Notes: generated by a model not told the origin, from the sequence alone. A stretch of DNA of 64,000 nucleotides from Phycisphaerales bacterium (GCA_027019265.1 JALUWX010000020.1:1-64000), one strand, 5' to 3'; counted from the first letter of the stretch, positions 41,705 through 51,488 are shown. Translations and numbers: made by a program.

Positions 41705-43063
41705 TCACACGGGCTGGGTCTGGGGATCCGTGCCCTGGACAGGACGGTCCTCCAGCGCCATCGGGTGGGTCGGCGCGGCGCTGACGGCGAACCCCTCGAC
41801 CGGGGAGAACCGGGACCCGTAGAGCGGGATCTTGTGATTCACGACCGAACGCCCGAACATCGAAGCGAGCACCGTGCGCCCCACGAAGATGATCGCGAAC
41901 ATCACAAGGTTCGCGAGCAGCAACTCGACCGTCGAGGTCCACCCCATGTACACCATGACCGAGGTGACCACGATCATCAGCAGCGCGGCCGGGATCATCG
42001 CGCCCCACCCGAGCATCATCACCTGGTCGTACCGAACACGGGGGATCGTCCAACGCACGAGCATGGACAGGAACACCACGAGCAGCGTCTTGATCAGGAA
42101 CACGTGGACCTTCAGGACCACCGCGAGCACACCCGTCGCTTCAACGCTCGTCAAGCCAACGAACGGAAGGTCGTACCCACCCAGGAACAACAGCACGAAG
42201 AACGCGCTCCCCACGAAGAAGTGTGAGTACTCCGCAAGGGGGTAGAGCGCGAAGCGCATCGACGAGTATTCCGTGTGGAACCCACCCACGAGTTCCTGTT
42301 CCGCTTCCGCGTTGTCGAACGGCGCACGGTTCGCTTCCGCCAGCGTGCAGATGTAGAACAGGATCGCCGGCGCGGGCATGGACAGCACCATCCACCCGTG
42401 CTCACGCTGATGCGCGATGATGTCGTTCGGGACGAACGACCCCGCGATGAGCAGCACACACAGCAGCGCGATCCCCATCGGGATCTCGTAGCTGATCATC
42501 TGAGCCGTGCAGCGCAGACCACCCAGCATCGAGTACTTGTTGTTCGAAGCCCAACCCCCGAGCGTCACCCCGTACACCCCGACCGAAGCGACGGCCAGCA
42601 GGTACACGATCCCGATCGAGACCTCAGCACCAGCGACGGACACGTTCTCCCCACCGATCGTCCACCCCACGAGCGGGAGCGTCATCTCCGGCATGGACCA
42701 GTACCCGCCCCACGGAAGAATCACAAACCCGAGCAGCGCCGGGACCACCGCGAACACGGGCGCAAGGGTGAAGAGCACCCTGTCCACATTCGCCGGGGTG
42801 TAGTCCTCCTTGAGGAAGAACTTGAGCCCGTCAGCAGCGCCCTGACCGAGCCCGGCCATCCCCTTGAGGAACTTCAGGAACGGGAGCCCAAGGTCCAGAC
42901 CCGTCCGGTTCGGACCCAACCGGTCCTGGATATACGCCGACACCTTGCGCTCGAAATACACGCAAAGACCGGCCATCACCAGCACCACGTGCGCGCCGAT
43001 ACCGAGCACCAATGCCGAGACCAAAAACTGCCCTGTGATCAGATCCGCAAGGAAATCGCTCAT
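41705..43063 (-). CDS. nuoH: NADH-quinone oxidoreductase subunit H
   Basis: NuoH is the membrane subunit of complex I that contributes to the quinone site. The 452-residue protein has the conserved cytoplasmic loop CVYFERKVSAYIQDRLGPNRTG, multiple membrane helices, and RCTAQMISYEIPMG and ANRAPFDNAEAEQELVGGFHTEYSSM, both diagnostic. The C-terminus is about 60 residues longer than E. coli NuoH. Unusually, no other nuo gene is near; it follows the NRDE gene by five bases in an operon with a DinB-like gene. The ATG at 43063 begins the family region. Confidence 0.93.
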   Translation of the reverse strand: MSDFLADLITGQFLVSALVLGIGAHVVLVMAGLCVYFERKVSAYIQDRLGPNRTGLDLGLPFLKFLKGMAGLGQGAADGLKFFLKEDYTPANVDRVLFTLAPVFAVVPALLGFVILPWGGYWSMPEMTLPLVGWTIGGENVSVAGAEVSIGIVYLLAVASVGVYGVTLGGWASNNKYSMLGGLRCTAQMISYEIPMGIALLCVLLIAGSFVPNDIIAHQREHGWMVLSMPAPAILFYICTLAEANRAPFDNAEAEQELVGGFHTEYSSMRFALYPLAEYSHFFVGSAFFVLLFLGGYDLPFVGLTSVEATGVLAVVLKVHVFLIKTLLVVFLSMLVRWTIPRVRYDQVMMLGWGAMIPAALLMIVVTSVMVYMGWTSTVELLLANLVMFAIIFVGRTVLASMFGRSVVNHKIPLYGSRFSPVEGFAVSAAPTHPMALEDRPVQGTDPQTQPV

Positions 43064-43068
43064 GACGG

Positions 43069-43815
43069 CTACTGTAGCAGCCCAGCGCCGACAGGGTCTA
43101 CGCTCGGGTCCCCCTCCTCGAGCGCTTCGTACCGCATCCTCGGTCTCTCCCACCCCTGCTCAAACTCCACCGTCGTGATCGAGACCGTCCGCGCATCCTC
43201 GCGCGACATGAGCACGCTCTCCTCGGGCCGATCCTCCCAGCGATGGCGGTGATAGTCGTCTTGATGCGCCGGGGTCGGATCGTGACGAACCATCTCCTCG
43301 AACAAGGGGAGCCGATCCTGAACGATCTCGTCCCCGAGCCCGGACGAAGCCACCACCACGGGGGTGAAGAACTCGCTCGGATCACGGAGCAGCCGGAGCT
43401 CGAGCCCGTCCCATCGGGTGATGAGCACACGCAGCCCATCATCCGTCATCTCGACAGCGAACGCCGTGTGGGGCGCATACGCCGTTAAGTCCATGCCCTC
43501 CAACACCTTGAGCCGAGATTCCAGATCCGGCGCATCGATGATCGCGAGCGGGATCTCCCCCCGGGACTTCGTCGCCGGAGCCCGCCCGTTGTCCGGGATA
43601 TTCACATTCAACACCCCCGTGCACACACCGTCCTTGGTCGTCGCCACCCACGTCCCCCCCGCATCGGGGTCCGTCGGACACTCGACGACCAACCCGCTCC
43701 GGAGGGTCCTCGCCGTCGGCCCGATCGCCTCGGACCGATCCCGCTGCTCATCGCGCGCATGAACAACCCGGTACCCCGTACCCCCGGGGGTCTCGATAAT
43801 GGTCAGTGTGCACAT
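43069..43815 (-). CDS. NRDE (TANGO2-like) family protein
   Basis: The 248-residue protein begins MCTLTII and carries VVHARDEQRDRSEA, the position of the family's NRDE signature (here ARDE), then GGTWVATTKDG and TGVLNVN. Members are found from bacteria to animals; the animal protein TANGO2 is linked to heme and lipid handling, but the bacterial role is unknown. Its ATG overlaps the stop codon of the DinB-like gene by one base (TGATG). nuoH follows after five bases. Confidence 0.82.
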   Translation of the reverse strand: MCTLTIIETPGGTGYRVVHARDEQRDRSEAIGPTARTLRSGLVVECPTDPDAGGTWVATTKDGVCTGVLNVNIPDNGRAPATKSRGEIPLAIIDAPDLESRLKVLEGMDLTAYAPHTAFAVEMTDDGLRVLITRWDGLELRLLRDPSEFFTPVVVASSGLGDEIVQDRLPLFEEMVRHDPTPAHQDDYHRHRWEDRPEESVLMSREDARTVSITTVEFEQGWERPRMRYEALEEGDPSVDPVGAGLLQ

Positions 43816-44333
43816 CAGGAAGCGCTTATTGTCGAAGTCTCGAAGTTCACCGTGCTCGGGGCTTTCCCGAACCCGTCGGGGAGGTCGATCCCCAGCTCCA
43901 ACGCGATCGCGTTGATGATCGCGTTGTGATGGATCGCGTGGTGCATCGCGAAGAAGATCTCGCGCCCCCGGGTCGAGCCCAGGTCCTCACACACTCCATC
44001 GCACGAACACATCACGTGAGCCGTCACGGATTCCGAGAGCAACTCCGCGTCCATATCCCCCAACGCCGAGCGGATCATCGTGATCTCGCGCCGCGCTTCC
44101 TCCCGGTCGCTCTCAACACCCGTCCCACGCGCCCGATGGTCGTAGTCGATCTTCTCGCTCGAAGGGGTCAGGATCGCGCCCTTGAAGTGGTCGAGCGTGT
44201 GACGCAGGTGCTTCCCGATCGTCCCCCCTTTGACGACCTTGGATTCGAAGGTGTAGGACTCATCCCCGATCGAACCAACCAGGTCGTCGAGCTGAGCGAG
44301 GATCGCGTCGGATGCGCAAACAACGGCGGACAT
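43815..44333 (-). CDS. DinB-like four-helix protein
   Basis: The 172-residue protein has the DinB/YfiT metal-site pattern: a His in KHLRHTLDHFKG near residue 42 and two in AMHHAIHHNAIIN near residue 131, which would bind one metal ion in a four-helix bundle. Some relatives are thiol-dependent transferases; function here is unknown. The ATG at 44333 has GGAGGCC before it. It is the first gene of an operon with the NRDE protein and nuoH. Confidence 0.78.
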   Translation of the reverse strand: MSAVVCASDAILAQLDDLVGSIGDESYTFESKVVKGGTIGKHLRHTLDHFKGAILTPSSEKIDYDHRARGTGVESDREEARREITMIRSALGDMDAELLSESVTAHVMCSCDGVCEDLGSTRGREIFFAMHHAIHHNAIINAIALELGIDLPDGFGKAPSTVNFETSTISAS

Positions 44334-44420
44334 AGGGCCTCCAAGCCGGGTCGTTGCGCACACAAACCCGTGTGCATCATCCATCAATGATCGAAGACAA
44401 GTCCCGGCGACTTTGGAATT

Positions 44421-44449
44421 ACTATAGAGAAGCGCCCCGCGCCGATCAA
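44421..44449 (-). promoter_or_regulatory. Promoter of the DinB-NRDE-nuoH operon
   Basis: On the minus strand TTGATC (44449-44444) and TATAGT (44426-44421) are 17 bases apart. Both hexamers are near consensus. The -35 box overlaps the stop codon of the upstream GH3 gene, so the two units are packed together. Confidence 0.65.
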
Positions 44450-46110
44450 ACCGCTTCCAATGTCCCGAATCCCTTGATCGCTTCGATAATCTCCCGATGG
44501 TTCGCGCAGCGCGGACACTTGCTCTGCCCCCCGAGCTTCCCGCGCGACTCGAGCCACCGATGGAATGTCCCCATCGGGAGCGCCGTCACCACAGGTGGCG
44601 CCATCCCCAAAGAGTCCGTCCGTTTCGTGTTGTAGTCCACGTTCACGGCGCGCACCGCGCGGTCGAACCCGTCCGACACCCGCGCCAGCTCCTCCGCACT
44701 CGGTTCGTGCGCGAACTCGATCGCGAGTTCCAGACCAGACCTCGTCGTTTCGCTCGGGTAGATCGGTGAAGCCGTGAACTCCCCGATCTCGAGCCCCGTC
44801 TCGCGGGCGGCCGCGCTGACCCCCAGCTCGATGTGCTCCCCGATCAGGTTCTCCCCGAACGCATTGATGAAGTGCGTGTGCCGACCCACGATCCGGAGTC
44901 TGCAAGCGCCATCCCCCCCACGACCATCGAACCCGTCCGGGATCGAATCGAACTCGACCACGTCCCCGATGATGTATCGCCACAGCCCCGCATTCGTGGA
45001 CATCACGACCACGTACTGCTGACCCTTCTCGACCTCCCAGCACGACAGCGCCCTCGGGTTCTCGTCCTCGATCTCCTCGCGCGGGACGAACTCGAAGAAA
45101 ATCCCCGTGTCGCTCATTAGGCGCATCCCCGGATCCCCAGCGAGATCCTGCTGCGCGATGAACCCCTCCGACGCCGGGTACAGCTCGTGCCGACACGGGA
45201 AGTCGATCGACGGATCCCCCGAGAACGCGCTGTTCATCCTCGGAATAAACGGGGTGTACTTCACACCCCCGTGCACGAACACCTCAAGGTTCGGCCACAC
45301 ATCCCGCGCACAGCGTGCATCGGCCCCGCGCTCCCGCGCGAGCTCCACCACCCGATCGATCAGCACCATCGCCCACGAGGGCATCCCCGAGATGAACCGG
45401 ATGTCTTGACCGATCGTCAGCTGCGCCATCGATTCGATTTTCTCCGTCCACTCGCTCAGCAGCGCGATCTCCGGACCCGGCGAATAGATCTCCGACAACG
45501 GCCACTTGATCAGCGGCGTCACCAACCCCGACAGATCACCCGTCGCGATCCCGTGCTCGTTGTACGACAGGTCCGTGGACCCCCCGAGGAACAAGCACCG
45601 CCCCCCCATGATCCGCTCCGGGTGCACACCTCGGTTGATCAGGTGCGCGAAGATATCGAGCGAAGCAAGATAGTTCGACCGCATCATCTCATCGCTCACG
45701 GGGATGTACTTGTCCCCGGCCGTCGTCCCCGATGTCTGCGCGAAACGATCCACCCGACCCGACCACAGCACATCGGGCTCCCCGCCCTCGCGCATATCAG
45801 CGATGTCGTCCTTGAACGCGTACCAGTCCCGGACGGGCATCACCGATCGGTACGCGCGGATCATCTCCGCGTCATCGTTGATCGCCGCGATCTTCAGGAA
45901 GTCCGAGCGCAATCCGATCCGGGTCCGCGCGGATCGGATCAGGTTGCTGCGGAGCTGACGCGCCTGGATCGCGCACGTGTCGCGCTTCCACATCGCGATG
46001 TCAGAGAGCTTCCGACGACGCGCTTCCACGCGCGCCCGGAGACCCAGACCCACAAGACTCGTGAGCGAATACCCCGCGTTCGGGGTCGGCGCCGGTTTCG
46101 ATTCGATCAT
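44446..46110 (-). CDS. GH3-family acyl-adenylate-type enzyme
   Basis: The 554-residue protein matches the GH3 auxin-responsive family, adenylate-forming enzymes that in plants join amino acids to hormones. Visible blocks are RFAQTSGTTAGDKYIPVS (nucleotide loop), YPASEGFIAQQ, RYIIGDVVEFD and VGRHTHFINAFGENL. Bacterial GH3-type proteins are poorly studied. The ATG at 46110 starts the family region; the frame extends to 46197 over the upstream gene. It begins 31 bases after an alpha/beta hydrolase gene, and the two probably form an operon from the promoter near 47044. Confidence 0.85.
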   Translation of the reverse strand: MIESKPAPTPNAGYSLTSLVGLGLRARVEARRRKLSDIAMWKRDTCAIQARQLRSNLIRSARTRIGLRSDFLKIAAINDDAEMIRAYRSVMPVRDWYAFKDDIADMREGGEPDVLWSGRVDRFAQTSGTTAGDKYIPVSDEMMRSNYLASLDIFAHLINRGVHPERIMGGRCLFLGGSTDLSYNEHGIATGDLSGLVTPLIKWPLSEIYSPGPEIALLSEWTEKIESMAQLTIGQDIRFISGMPSWAMVLIDRVVELARERGADARCARDVWPNLEVFVHGGVKYTPFIPRMNSAFSGDPSIDFPCRHELYPASEGFIAQQDLAGDPGMRLMSDTGIFFEFVPREEIEDENPRALSCWEVEKGQQYVVVMSTNAGLWRYIIGDVVEFDSIPDGFDGRGGDGACRLRIVGRHTHFINAFGENLIGEHIELGVSAAARETGLEIGEFTASPIYPSETTRSGLELAIEFAHEPSAEELARVSDGFDRAVRAVNVDYNTKRTDSLGMAPPVVTALPMGTFHRWLESRGKLGGQSKCPRCANHREIIEAIKGFGTLEAV

Positions 46111-46141
46111 CGTGTTCACAGTGTCCGTCCGGGATCGCCGC

Positions 46142-46939
46142 TCAGCTCCGACGAGCCCCGATCCCGTGCTTGTCAAAGAACGCGTGCATCGACTCACCGA
46201 AGGGCACGGGCGCTTCGATCATCGGCGCGTGCCCGCAGTTGTCGATCCAGAAAAGCTCCGCGTTGGGCATCAGTTCCATGAACCCCTGACCCGCGCTCGG
46301 GGGGGTCACTACGTCTTCGCGTCCCCAGATCAGGAGCGTGGGCTGCTCGATCTCCCCGAGATCGTCCGTCATGTTGTCCCGACGCGCGCTCTTGGACAGC
46401 TTCACCATCGCGCGCGCTCCCCCGCGCTCGTTGAGCAGCTTGTGCGCCCGATCCACGTCTTCCGGGTTCATGAACGACTTGTCGTAGAACAGCTCCCCGA
46501 TCTTCTCGACGAGCCATTCCCGGCTCGGCCGGACCGGAGCCCCCTTCACCACCGTCCGCTCGATCAACCCGCTCGCGCCAGCAAGCACCAGCGCCCTCAC
46601 CAGCTCGGGACGTTCATGGGTCACGCGCAGCGCCGTGTGCCCCCCGAACGAGTTGCCCACAAGCACCGCGGGTTCGTCGAGGTACTTGTCCAGGAACTGC
46701 ATCGTCATCGCAACAACAGAGCGGAGCGAGCAGTCCGTCATCCGGAGACTCAGAAGAGGAAGCTCGAGGGTGATACAGCGTGCCCGGGGGGAGATGGACT
46801 TCACCACCGTCTCCCAGTGCTCGTTGAGCCCGACGAGCCCATGAAGAAAGACGACGGGATCACCTTCGCCGCACTCGACGACATCGCCGACGATCGTTCG
46901 TCCACTGAGTCCCGTGAGCTCGATCGTGTTACGTGTCAT
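46142..46939 (-). CDS. Alpha/beta-fold hydrolase
   Basis: The 265-residue protein has the nucleophile elbow GNSFGG near residue 98, the oxyanion HG in VVFLHGLVG, an acid residue in GREDVVTP, and the catalytic His in NCGHAPMIEAP. There is no signal peptide, so it is cytoplasmic. The substrate is unknown. The ATG at 46939 begins at the core; a strong promoter (47030-47058) lies about 90 bases upstream. The GH3 gene follows after 31 bases, so the two may act on the same acyl compound. Confidence 0.85.
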   Translation of the reverse strand: MTRNTIELTGLSGRTIVGDVVECGEGDPVVFLHGLVGLNEHWETVVKSISPRARCITLELPLLSLRMTDCSLRSVVAMTMQFLDKYLDEPAVLVGNSFGGHTALRVTHERPELVRALVLAGASGLIERTVVKGAPVRPSREWLVEKIGELFYDKSFMNPEDVDRAHKLLNERGGARAMVKLSKSARRDNMTDDLGEIEQPTLLIWGREDVVTPPSAGQGFMELMPNAELFWIDNCGHAPMIEAPVPFGESMHAFFDKHGIGARRS

Positions 46940-47029
46940 CGGGATCGTCTGCTCCGACGCGCTCGCTTGTGCGTGTGTCGTGCCCACGGGCGTGCTCCAT
47001 CTGAAGGCGCGGCCGCGCCCCTCGCGCGA

Positions 47030-47058
47030 ATCGTAGAGCACAAATAAGCGTGTGCCAA
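47030..47058 (-). promoter_or_regulatory. Promoter of the hydrolase-GH3 operon
   Basis: On the minus strand TTGGCA (47058-47053) and TACGAT (47035-47030) are separated by 17 bases. This is one of the best housekeeping-type promoters in the window. The leader to the hydrolase ATG is about 85 bases. Confidence 0.68.
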
Positions 47059-47098
47059 CTTGTGACCAATCAAACCCCGATCGCCCCGTTCAAACCGC

Positions 47099-47827
47099 TC
47101 AGAGCCCCGGATCCTCCTGGACCCGACCGTCCACGAGCCGGATCACCCGATCCGCACGAGCCGCGATCCGCTCGTCGTGGGTCACCATCACCATCGTCAG
47201 CCCGGCCGACGCACGATGCTCCGAGATCGTGTCCAGGATCGAGTCCCCCGTCTTCTGATCCAGGTTCCCCGTAGGCTCGTCCGCAAGCAGCACCCGTGGT
47301 TCATTGATCAGCGCCCGCGCGATCGCGACGCGCTGGCGCTCCCCACCCGAAAGCTCCGCCGGCCGATGGCCCAACCGATCCCCGAGCCCGAACCGACCCA
47401 GCAACTCCGATGCACGCCCCTGGATCGACTTCCGATTCGTTCGGTACCCCAACCGACCATGACGGATCATCCCACCCACGCACACGTTCGACATCACATC
47501 GAGCTCGGGGAGCAGGTGGTAGAACTGGAACACGAACCCCACGTCCCGCGCGCGGTACTTGTCCAGCGCATGAGACCCGAGCGATGTGATCTCCCGATCC
47601 ATGAATGAGATCGACGCGCGTTCCCCCTTCACCCGATCCGGACGATCGAGCCCACCCATCAGGTGGAGCAAGGTGCTCTTCCCCGAGCCCGACGCGCCCA
47701 GCACCGCGATCCATTCCCCCGCGCGGACATCCAGATCCACCCCGTGGAGCACGGGCACCTTCACCCGCCCCAGGGTGTAGGTCTTGCGCACGTTCGTCAC
47801 GTTCAGGATGGTGCCCGTCTCGCTCAT
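47099..47827 (-). CDS. lolD: Lipoprotein-export ABC transporter ATPase (LolD-like)
   Basis: The 242-residue protein is the ATPase of a MacB/LolD-type ABC system. It has Walker A GASGSGKSTLLHLMGGLD, the Q-loop FQFYHLLPEL, the signature LSGGERQRVAIARAL and Walker B VLLADEPTGNLD, as expected for LolD. The ATG at 47827 overlaps the stop of the permease gene by four bases (ATGA); the longer frame to 47899 lies inside the permease gene. Together they should move lipoproteins out of the inner membrane; MacB-type export cannot be excluded. Confidence 0.88.
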   Translation of the reverse strand: MSETGTILNVTNVRKTYTLGRVKVPVLHGVDLDVRAGEWIAVLGASGSGKSTLLHLMGGLDRPDRVKGERASISFMDREITSLGSHALDKYRARDVGFVFQFYHLLPELDVMSNVCVGGMIRHGRLGYRTNRKSIQGRASELLGRFGLGDRLGHRPAELSGGERQRVAIARALINEPRVLLADEPTGNLDQKTGDSILDTISEHRASAGLTMVMVTHDERIAARADRVIRLVDGRVQEDPGL

Positions 47828-49395
47828 TCGAACCTCAGCGCCTTCACGGGGTCCATCTTCGCGCTGCGCCACGCCGGGAGCAGCGAACCGAGCACACACG
47901 TCAGCACCCCCACGATGAACACGATGATCGCTTTGCTCAGATCAACCTCGCTCGGGATCTCGATGAAGTAGTACTGGCGCGGGTCCCAGATCGTCAGCCC
48001 AAACGTCCGACCCAACCAATCGTGGATCGCATTGATATTCGACACGATCACGTACCCCAGCGCCGTCCCGAACACCGCGCCGATCAACCCGATCACCGTC
48101 CCGTAGCGGATCCACAGCCAAGCGATCCCCCCCGTCGAAGCGCCCAGCGCCCTCAGGATCCCGATGTCCTTCGTCTTCTCGCTGGCCATCGACCAGAAAA
48201 TCGCGAGCACCAGGAACACCGTCGTGAAGCTCACGATCCCGAACACGAACAGCACCAACCCCGTCTCCTTCTTGACGGCGTTGATCATCGTCGCGTTCAG
48301 ATCCTCCCACGTCCGGATCTGGTTCTCCATCTGCATCGGACCAGGCACATCCCCCCGATGGGCGGCCGCGAACTCCGCGTAGATCTCCTTGCACCGCGCC
48401 TGCGCATCATCGACCTGGACCCCCTTCGCCGCTTTCACGAGCACGTTCGTCGCCCGCGCGGGATCGACACCGACGATCTCGCGCCGTTTCGGGCGCATCT
48501 CACCCGTGTCCGGGTCGCGCTCCATCTCGAACGGGTTCTCCGACTCGACGATCTCCACCCGACGCGCCTCGTCCATACGGAGCATCCGCTGCATGACACC
48601 CAAAGGCACGATCAGCGTGGACGTATCCACCTCATAGATCCCGCTCTGGAACTCGTTCGCGATCGGGATCGTCCGGGTCACCGGATCCACAGGACGACCC
48701 TTCGAGTCCAGCGCCAGCACCGTCAGCCCCACACTCCCCCCCGAGGGCATAAACCCCGGGACCCGTTCGATCCCCCCGTCCGGGAGCGCCCGGAATGCCG
48801 TGGTCCTCGGGTCGTAGATCCCGTCCTCCGTCCGGATATTGAGCCCCGTCACCTCGACCCCGAGCACCCCCGCGTCCTGGGTCTCCCCGGAAGCGGGATC
48901 GAACCGGGTCAGGGTGTTCGCGTTTGACTCGAACACCGACATGATCTCGCGCAGCTCCGGATCGAGGCGCACGTCCGAACGATCCCGGTCCTTCGGGGTC
49001 GGTTCCTCGATGGGCTTCCACCAGATCGTGTCGTTGTAGTTCGTCACCGTCCCGTAGCTCGACGGATCGATCCCCTTGATCGTGATGAGCTCGATCCGAT
49101 CGTCCGGGAGCTGGACCAACCCGAACGTCTCGATGATCGGGGTCGCGCCCTCGATCATCGGATCCGCTTCCAATCGCTCGATCAGGTCCTCGTAGTGCGC
49201 GAACCCCACGTTGGGCCACGTGATCACCACATCCCCGACGAGCGATCGTCCCGAGTTCACCAGCGTTTTCAGAAAGCCCCCCATCACGGACCACGTGATG
49301 AGGATCGTCGCGACGGACAGCATCACCGCAAGCATCGCCAGGATCGGCATGAGCTTGCTCGTCAGGTACTTTCTGGTCAGCAATGACTGGTACAC
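47824..49395 (-). CDS. LolC/LolE-type ABC transporter permease
   Basis: The 523-residue protein has the FtsX/LolCE topology: an N-terminal helix (LMPILAMLAVMLSVATILITWSVMGGFLKTL), a large periplasmic domain, and three C-terminal helices (VLFVFGIVSFTTVFLVLAIFWSMA, YGTVIGLIGAVFGTALGYVIV, AIIVFIVGVLTCVLGSLLPAWRSAKMDPVKALRFE). The final PVKALR motif is typical. The periplasmic domain is about 100 residues larger than in E. coli LolC. The start is a GTG at 49395. It is upstream of and overlaps lolD. Confidence 0.87.
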   Translation of the reverse strand: MYQSLLTRKYLTSKLMPILAMLAVMLSVATILITWSVMGGFLKTLVNSGRSLVGDVVITWPNVGFAHYEDLIERLEADPMIEGATPIIETFGLVQLPDDRIELITIKGIDPSSYGTVTNYNDTIWWKPIEEPTPKDRDRSDVRLDPELREIMSVFESNANTLTRFDPASGETQDAGVLGVEVTGLNIRTEDGIYDPRTTAFRALPDGGIERVPGFMPSGGSVGLTVLALDSKGRPVDPVTRTIPIANEFQSGIYEVDTSTLIVPLGVMQRMLRMDEARRVEIVESENPFEMERDPDTGEMRPKRREIVGVDPARATNVLVKAAKGVQVDDAQARCKEIYAEFAAAHRGDVPGPMQMENQIRTWEDLNATMINAVKKETGLVLFVFGIVSFTTVFLVLAIFWSMASEKTKDIGILRALGASTGGIAWLWIRYGTVIGLIGAVFGTALGYVIVSNINAIHDWLGRTFGLTIWDPRQYYFIEIPSEVDLSKAIIVFIVGVLTCVLGSLLPAWRSAKMDPVKALRFE

Positions 49396-49448
49396 GCCGT
49401 CGAGTGTAGCGTCGAGCGGCGCTCAGGTTTCACCTCATCGCAACGCGC

Positions 49449-51488
49449 TCAACGTCTCCAACGGTTATTCGACCGATCCACATCGGGGAGAAGCTCGTCC
49501 TCGTCGATCACGACGGACTTGATCACCCGACCCTTGGTCGCCCACCCCGCGTTCCAGCGCGACGTCGTGTGGAACACTTCGACCGGGAGCACCGTCGTTT
49601 CCTCGGACCCATCCAGGTACCGGATTGTCAGGGGGACGGGCATCACCATGTCCCCGACCGAGTCCACGACGATGATCGCGCTCTCCGACCCCGACTGTTT
49701 GACACCGGCGATCCCGAGATCCAGCGCCGCGGGCTCGAGGAACCACCCGCGCCAGAACCACGCAAGGTCCACCCCCCCAGCGTCCTCCATCGAACGGAAG
49801 AAGTCCTCGGGCTGGGGGTGCTTGAACTTCCACCACCCGATGTACTGCGCGAACGCGCGATCGAACCGCGCCTCCCCGAGGATGAACTCACGGAGCAGGT
49901 ACAGCCCGTACCCCGTCTTCCGGTACATCAATCGACCCACCCAGCGCGGCCAGGTCCGATCCGGAGCCGTCACGATGGGCTGCGGCTCATGCGCCGAGCA
50001 CACCTCCACCGTCTGGGACATATGCCGCGAGATGTCCGGGTCCTCCCCGTACCAATCCGCTTTCGAGTAGATGTTGATGAACGTGTTGAACCCCTCGTCC
50101 TGCCACATGTACCGCCGTTCGTCCGAGTTCACGATCATCGGGAACCAGGTGTGCCCCACCTCGTGGTCCGTCACCCCGAACAACCCCTCCGGGTTTGTCC
50201 GAGCCCCACAGAAAATGATCCCGGGGTACTCCATCCCACCCTCGGGACCATTGATATTCGACATCACGGGGTACGGGTAGGGCTCGAGCCAATCGCTGTA
50301 GAACTCGATCGAGTGCTTCACATAGCGCGTCGATCCCCCACCCTCGCCCTCGGGTCCCCAGACCTCCGCTTCGCGCGGGTAGAAGGACTGACAGAGCACC
50401 GTGCGCTCCGACCCGTCCCGATCCGTGATCGTCGCCGCGCACGCATCCCACATGAACGCGTCACTCGCCGCCCATGCGAACGTCCGCGCGTTCTCGATCT
50501 CGTAACTCCACGTCACCATCCCGTCGTCGCTGATGACCCCGCGCTCCGCGCCGATCCCGTCCTCACCCACGATCACCACGGGCTCTTCGCTCGAAAGCGC
50601 TTCCTCGAGCAGATCGAGCTGCTCGGACGACAGCACATCCGACCCGTTCATCAGCGCCCCCGACGCGGACACCAGGTACGTCTCGGGAACCGTGATCGAG
50701 ACCTCGTAGTCCCCGAAGTCCGTGTAGAACTCACCCGACCCGAGGTACGGGAGCGTGTTCCACCCGCGCACATCGTCGTACTTACACACATGGGGGAACC
50801 ACTGCGCCAGCTCGTAGATCGTGCCGTCCTCCACATCCTCCATCCCCATCCGGCGCAGCGCCGGCGGCACCTTGAACGAGAAGTCCATCTCGAACTCGAA
50901 CGTCTCCCCGCTCCCGATCGGCGCATCGAGCTCCACGCGCATCAGGGTGTCGTACACCTCCGACTCCAGCGCCTCCCCACCCGACTCGAGGCGCGAGATC
51001 CCGTACCCCCCGTCGAAGTCGTACTCGAGCATCTTCATGATCGTCCCGGGGGTGCGCGTGCGCGATCCGATCGAGTCGATCCTGAACAGGTTCTGCTCGA
51101 GCTGGATCCACACGTACTCCAGTTCGTGGGGGGAGTTGTTGTGGTAGCTCACCACCATCGACGCGCTGACCGAATCCGTCTCCTCATCGAGCGTCGCATC
51201 GATCGCGTAGTCGCACCGCTGCTGCCAATACCCCGCACCGGGCTTCCCAGAGCCCAACCGCCGATCCGTCGGGGTGTTCCAATCCATCGCGCGGAAGATG
51301 TTGTCCCCCTCCGACCCCCCACCACGACGGAACCGTTCATCAGTCGCGCCCACACCCTCAGCGTTCACGTACGAACGGTTCGTGGACGATCCGCTCACCG
51401 TCGAGCACCCGATGGGGAGCATGGTCAAACCCGACACAACAAGCAAAGCGGACGTGCGGGCCGCACCTCGGAGACTCTTTTTGTTCAT
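49449..51488 (-). CDS. M1-like metallopeptidase lipoprotein
   Basis: The 679-residue protein has a lipobox (LPIGC) after a signal peptide and a gluzincin catalytic domain: HEVGH at residues 442-446 and a zinc-binding Glu465 in WQDEGFN, 18 residues after the second His, exactly the M1 spacing. The N-terminal half is the beta-rich M1 saddle (YAIDATLDEETDSVSASMVV). GGMEYPGI near residue 420 corresponds to the exopeptidase GxMEN motif with Tyr instead of Asn, so aminopeptidase activity is doubtful. It should act in the periplasm or on the outer membrane. Confidence 0.85.
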   Translation of the reverse strand: MNKKSLRGAARTSALLVVSGLTMLPIGCSTVSGSSTNRSYVNAEGVGATDERFRRGGGSEGDNIFRAMDWNTPTDRRLGSGKPGAGYWQQRCDYAIDATLDEETDSVSASMVVSYHNNSPHELEYVWIQLEQNLFRIDSIGSRTRTPGTIMKMLEYDFDGGYGISRLESGGEALESEVYDTLMRVELDAPIGSGETFEFEMDFSFKVPPALRRMGMEDVEDGTIYELAQWFPHVCKYDDVRGWNTLPYLGSGEFYTDFGDYEVSITVPETYLVSASGALMNGSDVLSSEQLDLLEEALSSEEPVVIVGEDGIGAERGVISDDGMVTWSYEIENARTFAWAASDAFMWDACAATITDRDGSERTVLCQSFYPREAEVWGPEGEGGGSTRYVKHSIEFYSDWLEPYPYPVMSNINGPEGGMEYPGIIFCGARTNPEGLFGVTDHEVGHTWFPMIVNSDERRYMWQDEGFNTFINIYSKADWYGEDPDISRHMSQTVEVCSAHEPQPIVTAPDRTWPRWVGRLMYRKTGYGLYLLREFILGEARFDRAFAQYIGWWKFKHPQPEDFFRSMEDAGGVDLAWFWRGWFLEPAALDLGIAGVKQSGSESAIIVVDSVGDMVMPVPLTIRYLDGSEETTVLPVEVFHTTSRWNAGWATKGRVIKSVVIDEDELLPDVDRSNNRWRR

